A stretch of 64,000 nt of DNA, from contig NZ_BSFN01000007.1 in NCBI RefSeq assembly GCF_027922365.1, positions 124,001 through 188,000 of the forward strand, in the 5' to 3' direction. Origin of the DNA: Pseudomonas turukhanskensis (GTDB lineage Bacteria > Pseudomonadota > Gammaproteobacteria > Pseudomonadales > Pseudomonadaceae). This document shows, piece by piece, positions 42,451 through 52,303 of this stretch. The notes under the pieces are model-generated. The model was given only the letters and a program-made list of their open reading frames with translations. It searched no databases and had not been told where the DNA came from. Numbering within the stretch: position 1 is the stretch's first letter; the number at the start of each line of letters is the position of its first letter. The translations under genes were made by a program, and so were the position numbers.

Positions 42451-42760
42451 GCGGTGTTGGTTTGACGAATCTGGATCCCAGCCTGCGCTGGGATGACGGA
42501 GTTTTTTGAATACCACCGTCATCCCAGCGAAGGCTGGGGCGCTGCAATTTATCAACCAGTACGGGCTGCAAGACTTCGTCGCGCGGGCGCAGTACCTGGT
42601 GAGCAATATGGCGAGCGCTTCCTGCCGCCGGCGTTGTTGCTGGAGAAGGCGGCTAAGGGGCAGGGGTTTTAAACGGTGTTGGTTTGACGAATCTGGATCC
42701 CAGCCTGCGCTGGGATGACGGAGTTTTTTTGAATACCACCGTCATCCCAGCGAACGCTGG
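42313..42760 (+). repeat. Direct tandem duplication of about 223 bp covering the fadB-like 3' end
   Basis: The segment starting GGGGCGCTGCAATTTATCAA at 42313 recurs at 42536, an offset of 223 bp, and remains nearly identical through the gene end and the following GGATCCCAGCCTGCGCTGGG/CGTCATCCCAGCG inverted repeat to about 42760. Differences include one deleted C (42598 region), one G-to-A after the stop and one extra T in a T-run. The junction shares the short sequence GGGGCGCTGC. Confidence 0.9.
42536..42672 (+). pseudogene. Duplicated C-terminal fragment of the beta-oxidation gene
   Basis: It repeats the last ~45 codons of the upstream gene (LQFINQYGLQDFVARAQYL), then loses frame by a single-base deletion (CCTGGTGAG instead of CCTGGCTGAG); the original stop position corresponds to 42670-42672. 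No start codon or ribosome site. It is a recombination by-product, not a gene. Confidence 0.85.
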
Positions 42761-42797
42761 GCCCCCCCACAAGCCGAAACGCGTTCAGCTTGTGATC

Positions 42798-42910
42798 TCG
42801 TAGGGTGTGCTCCGCGCACCGGGCTATTACCGCGTGTACGCCTGCTCCGCGTCGACGACGGAGATTTTCTGAATACCACCGTCATCCCAGCGAAGGCTGG
42901 GATCCAGAAT
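42798..42910. repeat. REP-like units downstream of the duplication
   Basis: GTAGGGTGTGCTCCGCGCAC at 42799 (GTAGGGTGTGC family) and GTCATCCCAGCGAAGGCTGG followed by GATCCAGAATTC at 42880-42910 (third local copy of the CCAGCG family). The 42451-42881 gap therefore consists almost wholly of duplicated or repeat sequence. Confidence 0.7.
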
Positions 42911-43166
42911 TCAAGGCCGAACCCTCACGATCCGCCATTGCACCTACTACAAACCGTCCAAACCCCATCTCCCGCTTACTCGGCGGATTCCCTGCAACTT
43001 GCCGCAGGCTGGCGCTCACCGCCAAATTTGCGGCAATCGCGGTGTTGCATTCAATGGCGCGCGCCACCGAACCGATGGACGCCTGGCCGATGCCTAACAG
43101 GGCAAAGCCGTTGGTGATCACGGTAAAGCCGGCGAGGGCGAGGAAGTTTTTGCAGGGCAGGGTCAT
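42882..43166 (-). CDS. Small hypothetical protein, C terminus probably altered
   Basis: 94 residues from ATG 43166 with a TAGGAC ribosome site. It opens MTLPCKNFLALAGFTVITNG, with a hydrophobic N-terminal helix like an uncleaved signal. The last ~10 residues (ALNSGSQPSLG) are encoded by a REP-like unit, so the original end has likely been replaced. It is the fourth of four small co-oriented genes. Confidence 0.5.
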   Translation of the reverse strand: MTLPCKNFLALAGFTVITNGFALLGIGQASIGSVARAIECNTAIAANLAVSASLRQVAGNPPSKREMGFGRFVVGAMADREGSALNSGSQPSLG

Positions 43167-43210
43167 GGCGTCCTAAACCTTTTCGATAAGGGTGAATGGG
43201 CGTTGCTGGC

Positions 43211-43402
43211 TTAGCCGTGCACCACCGGTGGCAGTGCATGGCCGATAGGTTCAATCAGGGAAATGGGCGCATCACGGCTGACGGCCTGGTGTTGCACACG
43301 GTCGTAGCTGAAGCTGAGGCTCAGCAGGGTAATGGCGGTGAGGGTGTAAACCCCCACGCCAGCCCAGGCGCCGTTGCGTACGTATCTGGCCGTCTGGCTC
43401 AT
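43211..43402 (-). CDS. Small membrane protein of unknown function
   Basis: 63 residues from ATG 43402 with AGGAGAG eight bases upstream. A single hydrophobic helix (GAWAGVGVYTLTAITLLSLS) near residues 10-30 is followed by a polar, proline-containing tail. It lies 19 bp after the next upstream gene (43422-43628), so they are probably co-transcribed. Confidence 0.6.
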   Translation of the reverse strand: MSQTARYVRNGAWAGVGVYTLTAITLLSLSFSYDRVQHQAVSRDAPISLIEPIGHALPPVVHG

Positions 43403-43421
43403 GGATTTTCTCTCCTGACGC

Positions 43422-43628
43422 TTAGCGGCCGCAGCCGGCGTCTGCACCGCAGACCAACTGGCTGATGGCTTGGCGTTCGCTGATGTGCGTTGGCATCTTC
43501 AAGGTCACCAGGTGGCCGTCGAGCAACTGAATGGCGACTTCGCTTTCGAAGTGCAAACCGCTGTCGTCGAGGGTGGCGTAGGTGACGCCATAGGCGTTCT
43601 GGGATGTGGCGCTAAACAGGCTGCCCAT
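43422..43628 (-). CDS. Small conserved hypothetical protein
   Basis: 68 residues from ATG 43628, preferred over ATG 43649 because AAGGAG lies seven bases upstream. The sequence has a beta-rich core (YATLDDSGLHFESEVAIQLL, DGHLVTLKMPTHIS) and ends with two cysteines (LVCGADAGCGR). It has no signal peptide. The family is not recognised. Confidence 0.62.
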   Translation of the reverse strand: MGSLFSATSQNAYGVTYATLDDSGLHFESEVAIQLLDGHLVTLKMPTHISERQAISQLVCGADAGCGR

Positions 43629-43653
43629 GGCGATCTCCTTGGTGGTCATGCAC

Positions 43654-43788
43654 TCAGTGGCGAACGGGTTTCTGCTCGGCTTTCACCGGGGCAGGGGCCT
43701 GGTCGCGGTTGCGATACAGCTCAGCATTCAAATGGCTGGCAAACGCCGAGGCGGCTACAAGGCTGGCAATGGCTCCGAATTTGTTCAT
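43654..43788 (-). CDS. 44-residue hypothetical protein
   Basis: ATG 43788 with AGGAT upstream. It has a short hydrophobic N terminus (MNKFGAIASLVAASAFASHL) resembling a signal peptide and a charged tail (NRDQAPAPVKAEQKPVRH). It is the first of four small genes on the minus strand. Confidence 0.5.
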   Translation of the reverse strand: MNKFGAIASLVAASAFASHLNAELYRNRDQAPAPVKAEQKPVRH

Positions 43789-44133
43789 GGCGATAATCCT
43801 CATCTGGGGTGGGCGGTGTTGCCCGATGGGTCGCATCATTGCCGAGCGCGGCAAAAGCCAGAAGTGAATGGGCAGCATGGTGACTATCGAAGGCAGTGAT
43901 ACAGCGGGGCGGCACTATCATCAGAGGGCGAGGTGGCGTGCGTGGATGCTCAACAAACTGACCACTTCGTAAAATTTTATTGACGAAAGCGCAGGCGGCA
44001 TTTCCGGGCCCGCTTTCACAAATAAATCGGTGAAAGCAAGACCGCTGGCGGTTTATGGGTTTCTTTGCGCGCGCCGCTATGTTAAATAAAACAAACAGCT
44101 GGCCTTCACCTACATCGCTTCAGGAAATCCCTT
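43789..44133. other. Divergent promoter region
   Basis: 345 bp between the small-gene run (-) and the amidotransferase gene (+). AT-rich blocks at 43968-43985 and 44080-44098 may hold promoters. An imperfect CGGCATTTCCGGGCCCGCTT region contains GGGCCC. No gene was recognised. Confidence 0.4.
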
Positions 44134-44862
44134 ATGTCGTTACGTATCTGCATTCTGGAAACAGACATTCTGCGTCCGGAACTGGTTGACCAATATCAGA
44201 GCTATGGCCGGATGTTCGAGCAGTTGTTCGCCCGCCAGCCTATCGCCGCCGAGTTCATCACCTACAACGTGGTGGACGGCAATTACCCCGCAGATACCGA
44301 GCGCTTCGACGCCTACCTGGTCACCGGCAGCAAAGCCGACTCCTTCGGCACTGACCCGTGGATTGAAACCCTCAGAACCTACCTGCTGGACCGCTACCAG
44401 CGGGGCGACAAACTGCTGGGTATCTGCTTCGGCCACCAATTGCTGGCCCTGTTGCTGGGCGGCAAAAGCGAGCGCGCGCACCAGGGTTGGGGCGTGGGTA
44501 CCCACCGTTATCAGGTAGCCGAACAACCGAGTTGGATGAGCCCGGCGATGGACGAGCTGACCCTGCTGATCAGCCACCAGGACCAGGTTACATCGCTACC
44601 GAAAGACGCCACCGTGATCGCCTCCAGCGATTTCTGCCCGATTGCGGCGTATCGCATCAACGACCAGGTGCTGTGCTTCCAAGGCCACCCGGAATTTATC
44701 CACGACTATTCCCGCGCGCTGCTCGACATCCGTCAGCAACACCTCGGTGAGCAGATTTACAAAAGCGGTATCGACAGCCTGCAACACGACCACCACGGCA
44801 CCGCCGTAGCCGAGTGGATGATGCGCTTTGTGGCGCAAGATAAGGCCGCGCAGCCGGCCTGA
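44134..44862 (+). CDS. Class I glutamine amidotransferase-like protein
   Basis: 242 residues. The nucleophile elbow GICFGHQLLALLLGGKSER carries the catalytic Cys (near residue 96) and LCFQGHPEFIHDYS carries His and Glu, completing the triad. Stand-alone proteins of this type resemble the GMP-synthase glutaminase half or YfeJ/GATase1; the acceptor reaction is unknown. The following hairpin terminates the opposite strand. Confidence 0.87.
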   Translation: MSLRICILETDILRPELVDQYQSYGRMFEQLFARQPIAAEFITYNVVDGNYPADTERFDAYLVTGSKADSFGTDPWIETLRTYLLDRYQRGDKLLGICFGHQLLALLLGGKSERAHQGWGVGTHRYQVAEQPSWMSPAMDELTLLISHQDQVTSLPKDATVIASSDFCPIAAYRINDQVLCFQGHPEFIHDYSRALLDIRQQHLGEQIYKSGIDSLQHDHHGTAVAEWMMRFVAQDKAAQPA

Positions 44863-44876
44863 TAGGTGTTCAGGTC

Positions 44877-44928
44877 AAAAAAAGAGGCCCACGCTCCACA
44901 CAGTGACCCTGTGTGAGGCGTGGGCCTC
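44877..44928 (-). terminator. Terminator of the lipase operon
   Basis: Long hairpin with outer stem GAGGCCCACGC/GCGTGGGCCTC and inner stem CACACAG/CTGTGTG. On the minus strand the stem is followed by seven T, so it ends the lipA-lif transcript. Confidence 0.88.
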
Positions 44929-44948
44929 GTTCCTTGAAGCACTAATGA

Positions 44949-45968
44949 TCAGTTGCTGGCTGAGAGCTCCACCGCCGCATCGAGCCGCAGCCGCTCGTTT
45001 TCATTGAATTGCTCGTTGGCCAATTGCTGGATGGCTGTTTCCTTGTCGCCGTCGCTCAAGCCCTTCTGGTTTTGGATCTGCGCCTTAGCTGCAGCGAAGG
45101 TGGCGATGCGCTGTTTCCAGCCAGCACGCTGCTGGTCCAGCGCTTCCAGGCGAGTTGTGGCCTCGGCGCCCACCAGTTGCTGACGCAACGCCCGCACGTC
45201 TTCGGCGCTGGCGCCCTGGGCACGCAGTTGCTCGGTTTGCGCATGCAGCTCGCTCTGCAATTGCGGCATCACACTTTCCTGTAATTCCTCCGGCAAGCCG
45301 GCGCGCAGTTGGTCCATGGCTGCGCCTTTGGCGGCGGCATCCAGTTTGTCGTCGTGCTGGATGGCCAGGCGTTGCAGGGTGAACTGGTTATAGGCTTCTT
45401 CGCTGGCAAAAAACGCTTGGTGAGCCTCGGTGGTGAACACGCGGGCACGCAGGGCCTGCACGGCGCTTTCGCGTTGGCGCAGGGCGTCGAGGTTGGCCAG
45501 TTGCGGCAGGTCGCGTTCGAGCAGCACGAGCTCGCGTTTGTAGTCGATGTAGTGGCTGAGCAGCGCTTGGGCCTGTTCCTGTGCCGGCTGCGGCAGTTGG
45601 CTGGCGATATAGGCACGCAGGCGCTTGACGCTGTCTTGCAGCGATTCCTCACCATAGGCGCTGAGGAAGTAATCGAAAATACGGCGAATGTCGCCGGTAA
45701 TGATCAGGTTGCCGGCGCCATCGACCTGAAAACTGCCGTCCACCTGGGTGCCTTTGAACGACGGCGGCAAGGGGGCGAGGGTGGCGGGTAGAGGGGCGAC
45801 TTGGCTAGTCACCAGATCAGTGGGCGTCTGTACGGCGGCGGCCGGTTTGGCAGCGTTTGGCGTAGCGACCACAGGGCCTGGGGCGCTGGTGTCCAGCGGC
45901 TGCAGATAGAGCATCACCGCCACACACACGGCGAAGGAAACGGGCAGCAACAGCAGCAGTTTTTTCAT
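44949..45968 (-). CDS. lifO: Lipase-specific foldase (lipase chaperone)
   Basis: 339 residues. An N-terminal membrane anchor (4-22) is followed by an Ala/Pro-rich linker and the helical foldase domains. The signature region [18 protein letters not shown] near residue 95 matches the Lif motif. It folds the cognate lipase in the periplasm before type II secretion. It lies 62 bp after the lipase gene on the same strand. Confidence 0.93.
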   Translation of the reverse strand: MKKLLLLLPVSFAVCVAVMLYLQPLDTSAPGPVVATPNAAKPAAAVQTPTDLVTSQVAPLPATLAPLPPSFKGTQVDGSFQVDGAGNLIITGDIRRIFDYFLSAYGEESLQDSVKRLRAYIASQLPQPAQEQAQALLSHYIDYKRELVLLERDLPQLANLDALRQRESAVQALRARVFTTEAHQAFFASEEAYNQFTLQRLAIQHDDKLDAAAKGAAMDQLRAGLPEELQESVMPQLQSELHAQTEQLRAQGASAEDVRALRQQLVGAEATTRLEALDQQRAGWKQRIATFAAAKAQIQNQKGLSDGDKETAIQQLANEQFNENERLRLDAAVELSASN

Positions 45969-46030
45969 TGATGTTCACTCCAACCAGAAACCCGCAAACC
46001 GGGCCCGGCGGGGCCCGGCTGTCCGTGAAA

Positions 46031-47488
<1,458 letters not shown>

Positions 47489-47860
47489 ATGAATGCTTCT
47501 ACGCTGTTGACTACGCCTGCATCCCTGGCCGCCGCGCCAACTCCTGCTGCCCCAATCAATCTTCGCCCATTGCTGCGTCTGGCCCCGATTACCAGCGGCC
47601 TGGCATTGCGCAATCCAAAAATTCTGCTCGGCGGCAACCACCAGCCCACCTTGTTGCGCTACCTGGAAGGCTGGCCGAAACGCTGGGGCAGGCCGCGTAC
47701 GTTCCAGGTTCAGTTCGTTGGCAGCGACGAGACGCTGCAGCGCTTTGCCCGCGACAGCTTCGACCTGGCCGTGGTGCAGGCGCCAAAGGCTGAAAACCTG
47801 GAAAGTTGCGTGCGTGAGTTGGTGCGGGTGGCGCGTCAGGGGTTGATTACTCGCCGTTGA
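47489..47860 (+). CDS. Conserved hypothetical protein, methyltransferase-like C terminus
   Basis: 123 residues from ATG 47489. The second half (SDETLQRFARDSFDLAVVQA, ESCVRELVRVARQGLITRR) resembles the end of a class I methyltransferase fold, where FDLAVV precedes the final strands, but there is no intact SAM-binding glycine loop. It is divergent from lipA. Confidence 0.65.
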   Translation: MNASTLLTTPASLAAAPTPAAPINLRPLLRLAPITSGLALRNPKILLGGNHQPTLLRYLEGWPKRWGRPRTFQVQFVGSDETLQRFARDSFDLAVVQAPKAENLESCVRELVRVARQGLITRR

Positions 47861-47930
47861 TACCTCGTCGTTTCCGTGTAGGCGGCGGTTTGCACTCCAG
47901 CGTTTTGAGTGAGATCGCGCAAGCCAGAAC

Positions 47931-47962
47931 ATTCTGGATTCCCGCCTGCGCGGGAATGACGG
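47931..47962. repeat. Single repeat unit, CCAGAATC/GGGAATGACG family
   Basis: ATTCTGGATTCCCGCCTGCG followed by CGGGAATGACGG, related to the doublet at 19914. Confidence 0.65.
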
Positions 47963-48090
47963 TAGTCAGGTTGATAACCTCAGTCAGCCGCTGACCGAAT
48001 ACGTCAACCGCCCTTGAGCACATGCGTCATTGAGCCCTTAACCGAGCGGCGCCTACCCTGCGGAACAATAAATTCGCAGGAAGCCACCTC

Positions 48091-49230
48091 ATGCAACGCA
48101 TCCATTTCGAAACCGAGCACAACCTGTTTCGCGAAGCCTTTCGCGCCTTTTTGCAAAAGGAAGTTGTGCCCCATCAGGACGCCTGGGAAGAGGCCGGGGT
48201 GGTCAGCCGCGAAGTGTGGCTCAAGGCGGGCGAAATGGGCTTTCTGCTGCCCTGGGCCGATGAGGAATACGGCGGCAGCGGCCTGAAAGACTTCCGCTAC
48301 GAGCAGATCATGTGCGAGGAGCTGGCCAACATCAACGAGGCCGGTTTTATGCTGCCGCTGCACTCGGCGCTGTGTGGCCCTTATATCGCCGACTACGGCA
48401 ACGCCGAACAGAAAGCCCGTTTTCTGCCGGGCATCATTCGCGGCGAATGCATTCTGGCCGTTGCCATGACCGAGCCCAGCGCCGGCTCTGACCTGGCCGG
48501 CATGCGCACCACCGCTGTCGACAAGGGCGACCACTACGAGCTCAACGGCTCCAAGGTGTTTATCTCCAACGGCCTGCTGGCTGACGTGGTGATCGTTGCC
48601 GCCAAAACCGATCCGGCCAACAAACACGCCATGGGCCTGTTTTTGGTGGAGCGCGGCATGGAAGGCTTCGAGCGCGGGCGTAACCTGAAAAAACTCGGGA
48701 TGAAAAGCCAGGACACCGCCGAGCTGTTTTTCAACAACGTCAAAGTGCCCAAGGAAAACCTGCTGGGCGATGCCAAGGGCGGCTTCTTCTACCTGATGAA
48801 TATGCTCGCCCAGGAGCGCCTGACCAACGCCTGTGGCGCGGTGGGCGGTGCCGAGGCAGCGCTGCAGGTGACCATCGATTACGTGAAAGAGCGCAAAGCG
48901 TTCGACCGGCCGATTTCGCACTTCCAGAACACCCGCTTCAAGCTGGCCGAAATGCGCACCCAGGTGGACGTGGCGCAAGTGTTTGTCGACCGCTGCGTGA
49001 TGGACCACAACCAGAAAAAACTCACCCCCGAAGTCGCCGCCGAGGCCAAACTCTTTACCACCGAATTGCTCGGCAAAGTCGTCGATGAAGGCGTGCAGCT
49101 GCATGGCGGCTGGGGTTACATGTGGGAATACCCGATCTGCAAGATGTACGCGAACGCCCGTATCCAGCGGATATTCGCCGGCACGTCGGAAATCATGAAA
49201 GAGATCATCAGCCGCGGTATGAAACTCTGA
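48091..49230 (+). CDS. Acyl-CoA dehydrogenase
   Basis: 379 residues with the full ACAD fold: ILAVAMTEPSAGSDLAGMRT (FAD/substrate site), SNGLLADVVIVAAKT, QERLTNACGAVGGAEAAL and the C-terminal QLHGGWGYMWEYPICKMYAN region, where the catalytic base is near YANARIQRIFAGTSEIMKE. It oxidises an acyl-CoA to the 2-enoyl-CoA. It is first in an operon with an amidohydrolase and a CoA-transferase/racemase; the set points to a branched or aromatic acyl substrate rather than plain fatty acids. Confidence 0.92.
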   Translation: MQRIHFETEHNLFREAFRAFLQKEVVPHQDAWEEAGVVSREVWLKAGEMGFLLPWADEEYGGSGLKDFRYEQIMCEELANINEAGFMLPLHSALCGPYIADYGNAEQKARFLPGIIRGECILAVAMTEPSAGSDLAGMRTTAVDKGDHYELNGSKVFISNGLLADVVIVAAKTDPANKHAMGLFLVERGMEGFERGRNLKKLGMKSQDTAELFFNNVKVPKENLLGDAKGGFFYLMNMLAQERLTNACGAVGGAEAALQVTIDYVKERKAFDRPISHFQNTRFKLAEMRTQVDVAQVFVDRCVMDHNQKKLTPEVAAEAKLFTTELLGKVVDEGVQLHGGWGYMWEYPICKMYANARIQRIFAGTSEIMKEIISRGMKL

Positions 49231-49248
49231 CACCCGCAGGAGCGTTGC

Positions 49249-50067
49249 ATGAACGCCATTGACGCCTGGGCGCAAATCGCCACCGGCCGTACCCACATCG
49301 AGTTGCCGGAAGTGGCGCGCCTGTTCGAGAAATCCGGCTCGGCGCAGTTGCTGAGCCGGCATCTGGACCCGGCGCAAACCGTGGCGCTGATGGACCAGGG
49401 CGGCGTCGACAAACTGATGCTCGCTGCCTGGTGCCGCCCCGAACGCTGGTTGTGCACCAACGATGAAGTGGCCGTGTTTACCCGCGCCTATCCCGAGCGT
49501 TTTGTCGGCGTGGCGACGGTGGATTTGAGCAAGCCGATGGCTGCCGTGCAGGAGTTGGACAGGGCGGTCAACGAGCTCGGCTGCAAGGCCCTGCGCATTG
49601 TGCCGTGGCTATGGAAACTGCCGCCCAACCACCGCCTGTATTACCCGCTGTATGTGAAATGCATCGAGCTGGATATTCCATTCTGCACCCAGGTGGGCCA
49701 CACCGGGCCGCTGATGCCATCGGAAACCGGGCGGCCAGTGCCGTATCTGGATGAAGTGGCGCTGGACTTCCCCGAGCTGCGTATCGTCGCCGGCCATATC
49801 GGCCACCCGTGGACCGACGAGATGATCGGGCTGGCCTGGAAGCACGACAATATCTTTATCGACACCTCAGCCTACCTGCCGCGCTACTACCCGCCGCAGT
49901 TGCTGCACTTTGTGCAGACGTATGGGCAGGACAAAGTGCTGTTTGGCAGCAACTTCCCGCAGCTGTCGCTGGAAAAATGCATGAGCCAGGTGCAGGACCT
50001 GAACCTCAGCGAGGAGGTGCTGGCCAAGTTCCTCCACGGCAATGCGCGCCAGGTGTTCAAACTCTAG
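49249..50067 (+). CDS. Amidohydrolase family protein (amidohydrolase 2)
   Basis: 272 residues, TIM-barrel metal-dependent hydrolase. It lacks an evident N-terminal HxH pair; features present include CTQVGHTGP, RIVAGHIGHPWTDEMIGLAW and the late Asp-like DTSAYLPRYYP and FGSNFPQLSLEK blocks, as in the ACMSD/decarboxylase-like branch. It could be a decarboxylase or hydrolase of a cyclic acid. It lies 18 bp after the acyl-CoA dehydrogenase gene. Confidence 0.83.
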   Translation: MNAIDAWAQIATGRTHIELPEVARLFEKSGSAQLLSRHLDPAQTVALMDQGGVDKLMLAAWCRPERWLCTNDEVAVFTRAYPERFVGVATVDLSKPMAAVQELDRAVNELGCKALRIVPWLWKLPPNHRLYYPLYVKCIELDIPFCTQVGHTGPLMPSETGRPVPYLDEVALDFPELRIVAGHIGHPWTDEMIGLAWKHDNIFIDTSAYLPRYYPPQLLHFVQTYGQDKVLFGSNFPQLSLEKCMSQVQDLNLSEEVLAKFLHGNARQVFKL

Positions 50068-50100
50068 GCTTGGCCCACGAACAATAAAAAAGGAAACGTC

Positions 50101-51282
50101 ATGAAAGGCCCGCTCTCGTCCCTGAAAGTCCTGGATTTTTCCACGCTGCTGCCCGGTCCCTTTGCTTCGTTGCTGCTCGCCGATATGGGCGCCGAGGTGC
50201 TGCGGGTGGAGTCGCCCAGCCGCATGGATTTGGTACGCGTATTGCCGCCCCACGACAACGGCGTGGCCGCCAGCCATGCCTACCTCAACCGCAACAAGCG
50301 CGCGATTGCCCTGGACCTGAAGCAGGCAGCGGCGGTGGAAGTGGTCAAGCAACTGGTGCAGGACTACGACATCGTGCTTGAGCAATTCCGCCCGGGCGTG
50401 ATGGACAAACTCGGCGTGGGCTATGCCGCGCTCAAGGCTATCAACCCCAAGCTGATTTATGTGTCCATCACCGGCTACGGCCAGACCGGCCCCTACAAAG
50501 ACCGCGCCGGCCACGACATCAACTACCTGGCACTGTCCGGCATCGCCGACCAGACGGGGCGGCTGGACAGCGGCCCGTTGCCCCTGGGTATTCAGGCGGC
50601 CGACATTGCCGGTGGTTCGCTGCACGGCGTGATCGGCCTGCTCGCCGCGGTGATTCAACGCCAGCACACGGGGCAAGGGCAGCAGGTGGATATCAGCATG
50701 ACCGACTGCATCTTTAGCCTGCACGCCATGGCCGGTGCAGGTTACCTGGCCTGTGGCGAGCAGCCGAAGATGGAGAGCCAGGCGCTCAATGGCGGCAGCT
50801 TTTACGACTACTACCGTACCCGCGACGGCCGCTGGTTTTCGGTGGGCAGCCTGGAGCCGCAGTTTATGCAACCGTTCTGCGCCGCCATCGGCCGCCCGGA
50901 ACTGGCCGCCCACGGGCTGTCGCCCAAGCCTGAACAACAGCGCGCCTTGAAACAGCAGATTCAGCTGGAATTCGAAAAGCGCAATTGCGCCGAATGGAGC
51001 GAGATCTTCGCCGCGCTCGATGTCTGTGTTGAACCCACGCTGTCCCTGGCCGAAGCGGTCGAGCATCCGCAATTGCAGGCACGCGAGCTGGTGGTGGAGG
51101 TGCCGCGCGAAGGCCTGGCACCGCAACGGCAGATCGCCAGCCCGATCAAGTTCTCCAGCGGCTCCCCGGAGTACCGGCATATCGGTGCGCCCCTTGGCGC
51201 GCATACCGCCGAGGTCCTGGCTGAGCTGGGATACAGCGCCGAGCAGATTGCTGCGCTGCGCGCGGGCAAGGTCGTGGCCTGA
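50101..51282 (+). CDS. CaiB/BaiF family protein, alpha-methylacyl-CoA racemase-like
   Basis: 393 residues. The class III CoA-transferase fold has LKVLDFSTLLPGPFASLLLA and NRNKRAIALDLK. The racemase subgroup signature GHDINYLALSG occurs near residue 140, with FRPGVMDKLGVGY before it. AMACR enzymes epimerise 2-methylacyl-CoA so that acyl-CoA dehydrogenase can act, which agrees with the gene two places upstream. A CoA-transferase remains possible. Confidence 0.87.
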   Translation: MKGPLSSLKVLDFSTLLPGPFASLLLADMGAEVLRVESPSRMDLVRVLPPHDNGVAASHAYLNRNKRAIALDLKQAAAVEVVKQLVQDYDIVLEQFRPGVMDKLGVGYAALKAINPKLIYVSITGYGQTGPYKDRAGHDINYLALSGIADQTGRLDSGPLPLGIQAADIAGGSLHGVIGLLAAVIQRQHTGQGQQVDISMTDCIFSLHAMAGAGYLACGEQPKMESQALNGGSFYDYYRTRDGRWFSVGSLEPQFMQPFCAAIGRPELAAHGLSPKPEQQRALKQQIQLEFEKRNCAEWSEIFAALDVCVEPTLSLAEAVEHPQLQARELVVEVPREGLAPQRQIASPIKFSSGSPEYRHIGAPLGAHTAEVLAELGYSAEQIAALRAGKVVA

Positions 51283-51311
51283 TCTAGCGCCCTGTGCTAA
51301 AAAGCGGACCT

Positions 51312-51343
51312 CGTAGGGCGAATACGCTTATGCGTATCCGCCG
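51312..51343. repeat. Single unit, GTAGGGCGAATA family
   Basis: CGTAGGGCGAATACGCTTAT followed by GCGTATCCGCCG; the arms AATACGC/GCGTATC pair with small mismatches. Confidence 0.65.
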
Positions 51344-51368
51344 TTTCGCTATTCTCACGGAGCAACAC

Positions 51369-51911
51369 ATGGGCAAGCAATCACGGACAGGCATCGCGCT
51401 GGCACTGCTGTTAAGCACCGGCCTGGCCTGCGCCGAAGAGCCGGCAGGCGAGGGCAGCACCCTCAAGGAATCGGCCAAGGCCGCCGTGTCGACCGCCATC
51501 TCCGCCGGCAAGAACCTGCTGGGCGGCGCTTCCGAAGGCGTCACCGAGGGCCGCGAGGCAACCCAGGGCGCCGATGGCGCGCTGATCATCTCCCAGTACG
51601 AGCAGTTGGCCGACAAGGTGGACGTCAAAGTGCTGAAGGCCGAGGCGGTCGAGGGCAATCTCAGCGTGCTGTTCGGCTTCAAAAACCTGACCGACAAACC
51701 GGTACGCCTGATCAACCTCTGGGACAACGGCGCCTTGCTGGCCATCGACCAGGAAGACTACGCCAGCGGTCTCGCCCCCGACAGCGCCAACCCCGAAGAA
51801 GTGACTGTGCCGGCGAAAATCGGTGTGCGGCAGAAATTTATTTTCGAAGGGCCGGTAGAAGGGCCCAAGGCCGTGCGCCTGTGGGGCAAGGATTTTCCCC
51901 TGAACAAATGA
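51369..51911 (+). CDS. Periplasmic hypothetical protein
   Basis: 180 residues from ATG 51369 with CGGAG about nine bases upstream. A signal peptide ends LACA-EE, and a low-complexity helical stretch (STLKESAKAAVSTAISAGKN) precedes a beta-rich domain (VLKAEAVEGNLSVLFGFKNL, GALLAIDQEDYASGL). No family recognised. It is followed 12 bp later by the NIPSNAP gene. Confidence 0.72.
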   Translation: MGKQSRTGIALALLLSTGLACAEEPAGEGSTLKESAKAAVSTAISAGKNLLGGASEGVTEGREATQGADGALIISQYEQLADKVDVKVLKAEAVEGNLSVLFGFKNLTDKPVRLINLWDNGALLAIDQEDYASGLAPDSANPEEVTVPAKIGVRQKFIFEGPVEGPKAVRLWGKDFPLNK

Positions 51912-51923
51912 CAGGGAGGGCAA

Positions 51924-52250
51924 ATGACAGACAGGGCGAAAACGATGGTCACGTGTTATCTGCGCTACGTGCTGGACCCCAACAAGCTCAAGGAATTCGA
52001 GCACTACGGCAAACTGTGGATACCCCTGGTCGAGCGCTTTGGCGGCCAGCACCACGGTTATTTTTTGCCGTCTGAAGGCGCCAACAATATCGCCCTGGCG
52101 CTGTTCACCTTTCCGAGCCTGGCCAGCTACGAGCAATACCGCCACGACTCCCGGCAAGACCCGGAATGCCTGGCCGCGTTTCAGTACGCGCAAGACACCC
52201 AGTGCATTCTCAGCTACGAACGCAGCTTTTTCCGGCCGGTGTTCGAGTAG
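51924..52250 (+). CDS. NIPSNAP family protein
   Basis: 108 residues. Dimeric alpha/beta-barrel (ferredoxin-like) fold with MVTCYLRYVLDPNKLKEFEH, GGQHHGYFLPSEGANNIALA and SLASYEQYRHDSRQDPEC. NIPSNAP proteins have no settled bacterial function. The ribosome site GGGAGGGC lies just upstream. Confidence 0.87.
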   Translation: MTDRAKTMVTCYLRYVLDPNKLKEFEHYGKLWIPLVERFGGQHHGYFLPSEGANNIALALFTFPSLASYEQYRHDSRQDPECLAAFQYAQDTQCILSYERSFFRPVFE

Positions 52251-52303
52251 GCAGCAAGCAGCTGTCGCAGGCTTGGAGGCTCAGGCCTCAACGCCTATAG
52301 CGC

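Noticed and set aside
42536-42718. Plus-strand frame reading through the duplicated fragment as a new small gene
   Set aside because: It is composed entirely of the duplicated gene end, frameshifted, plus repeat sequence, and has no ribosome site.
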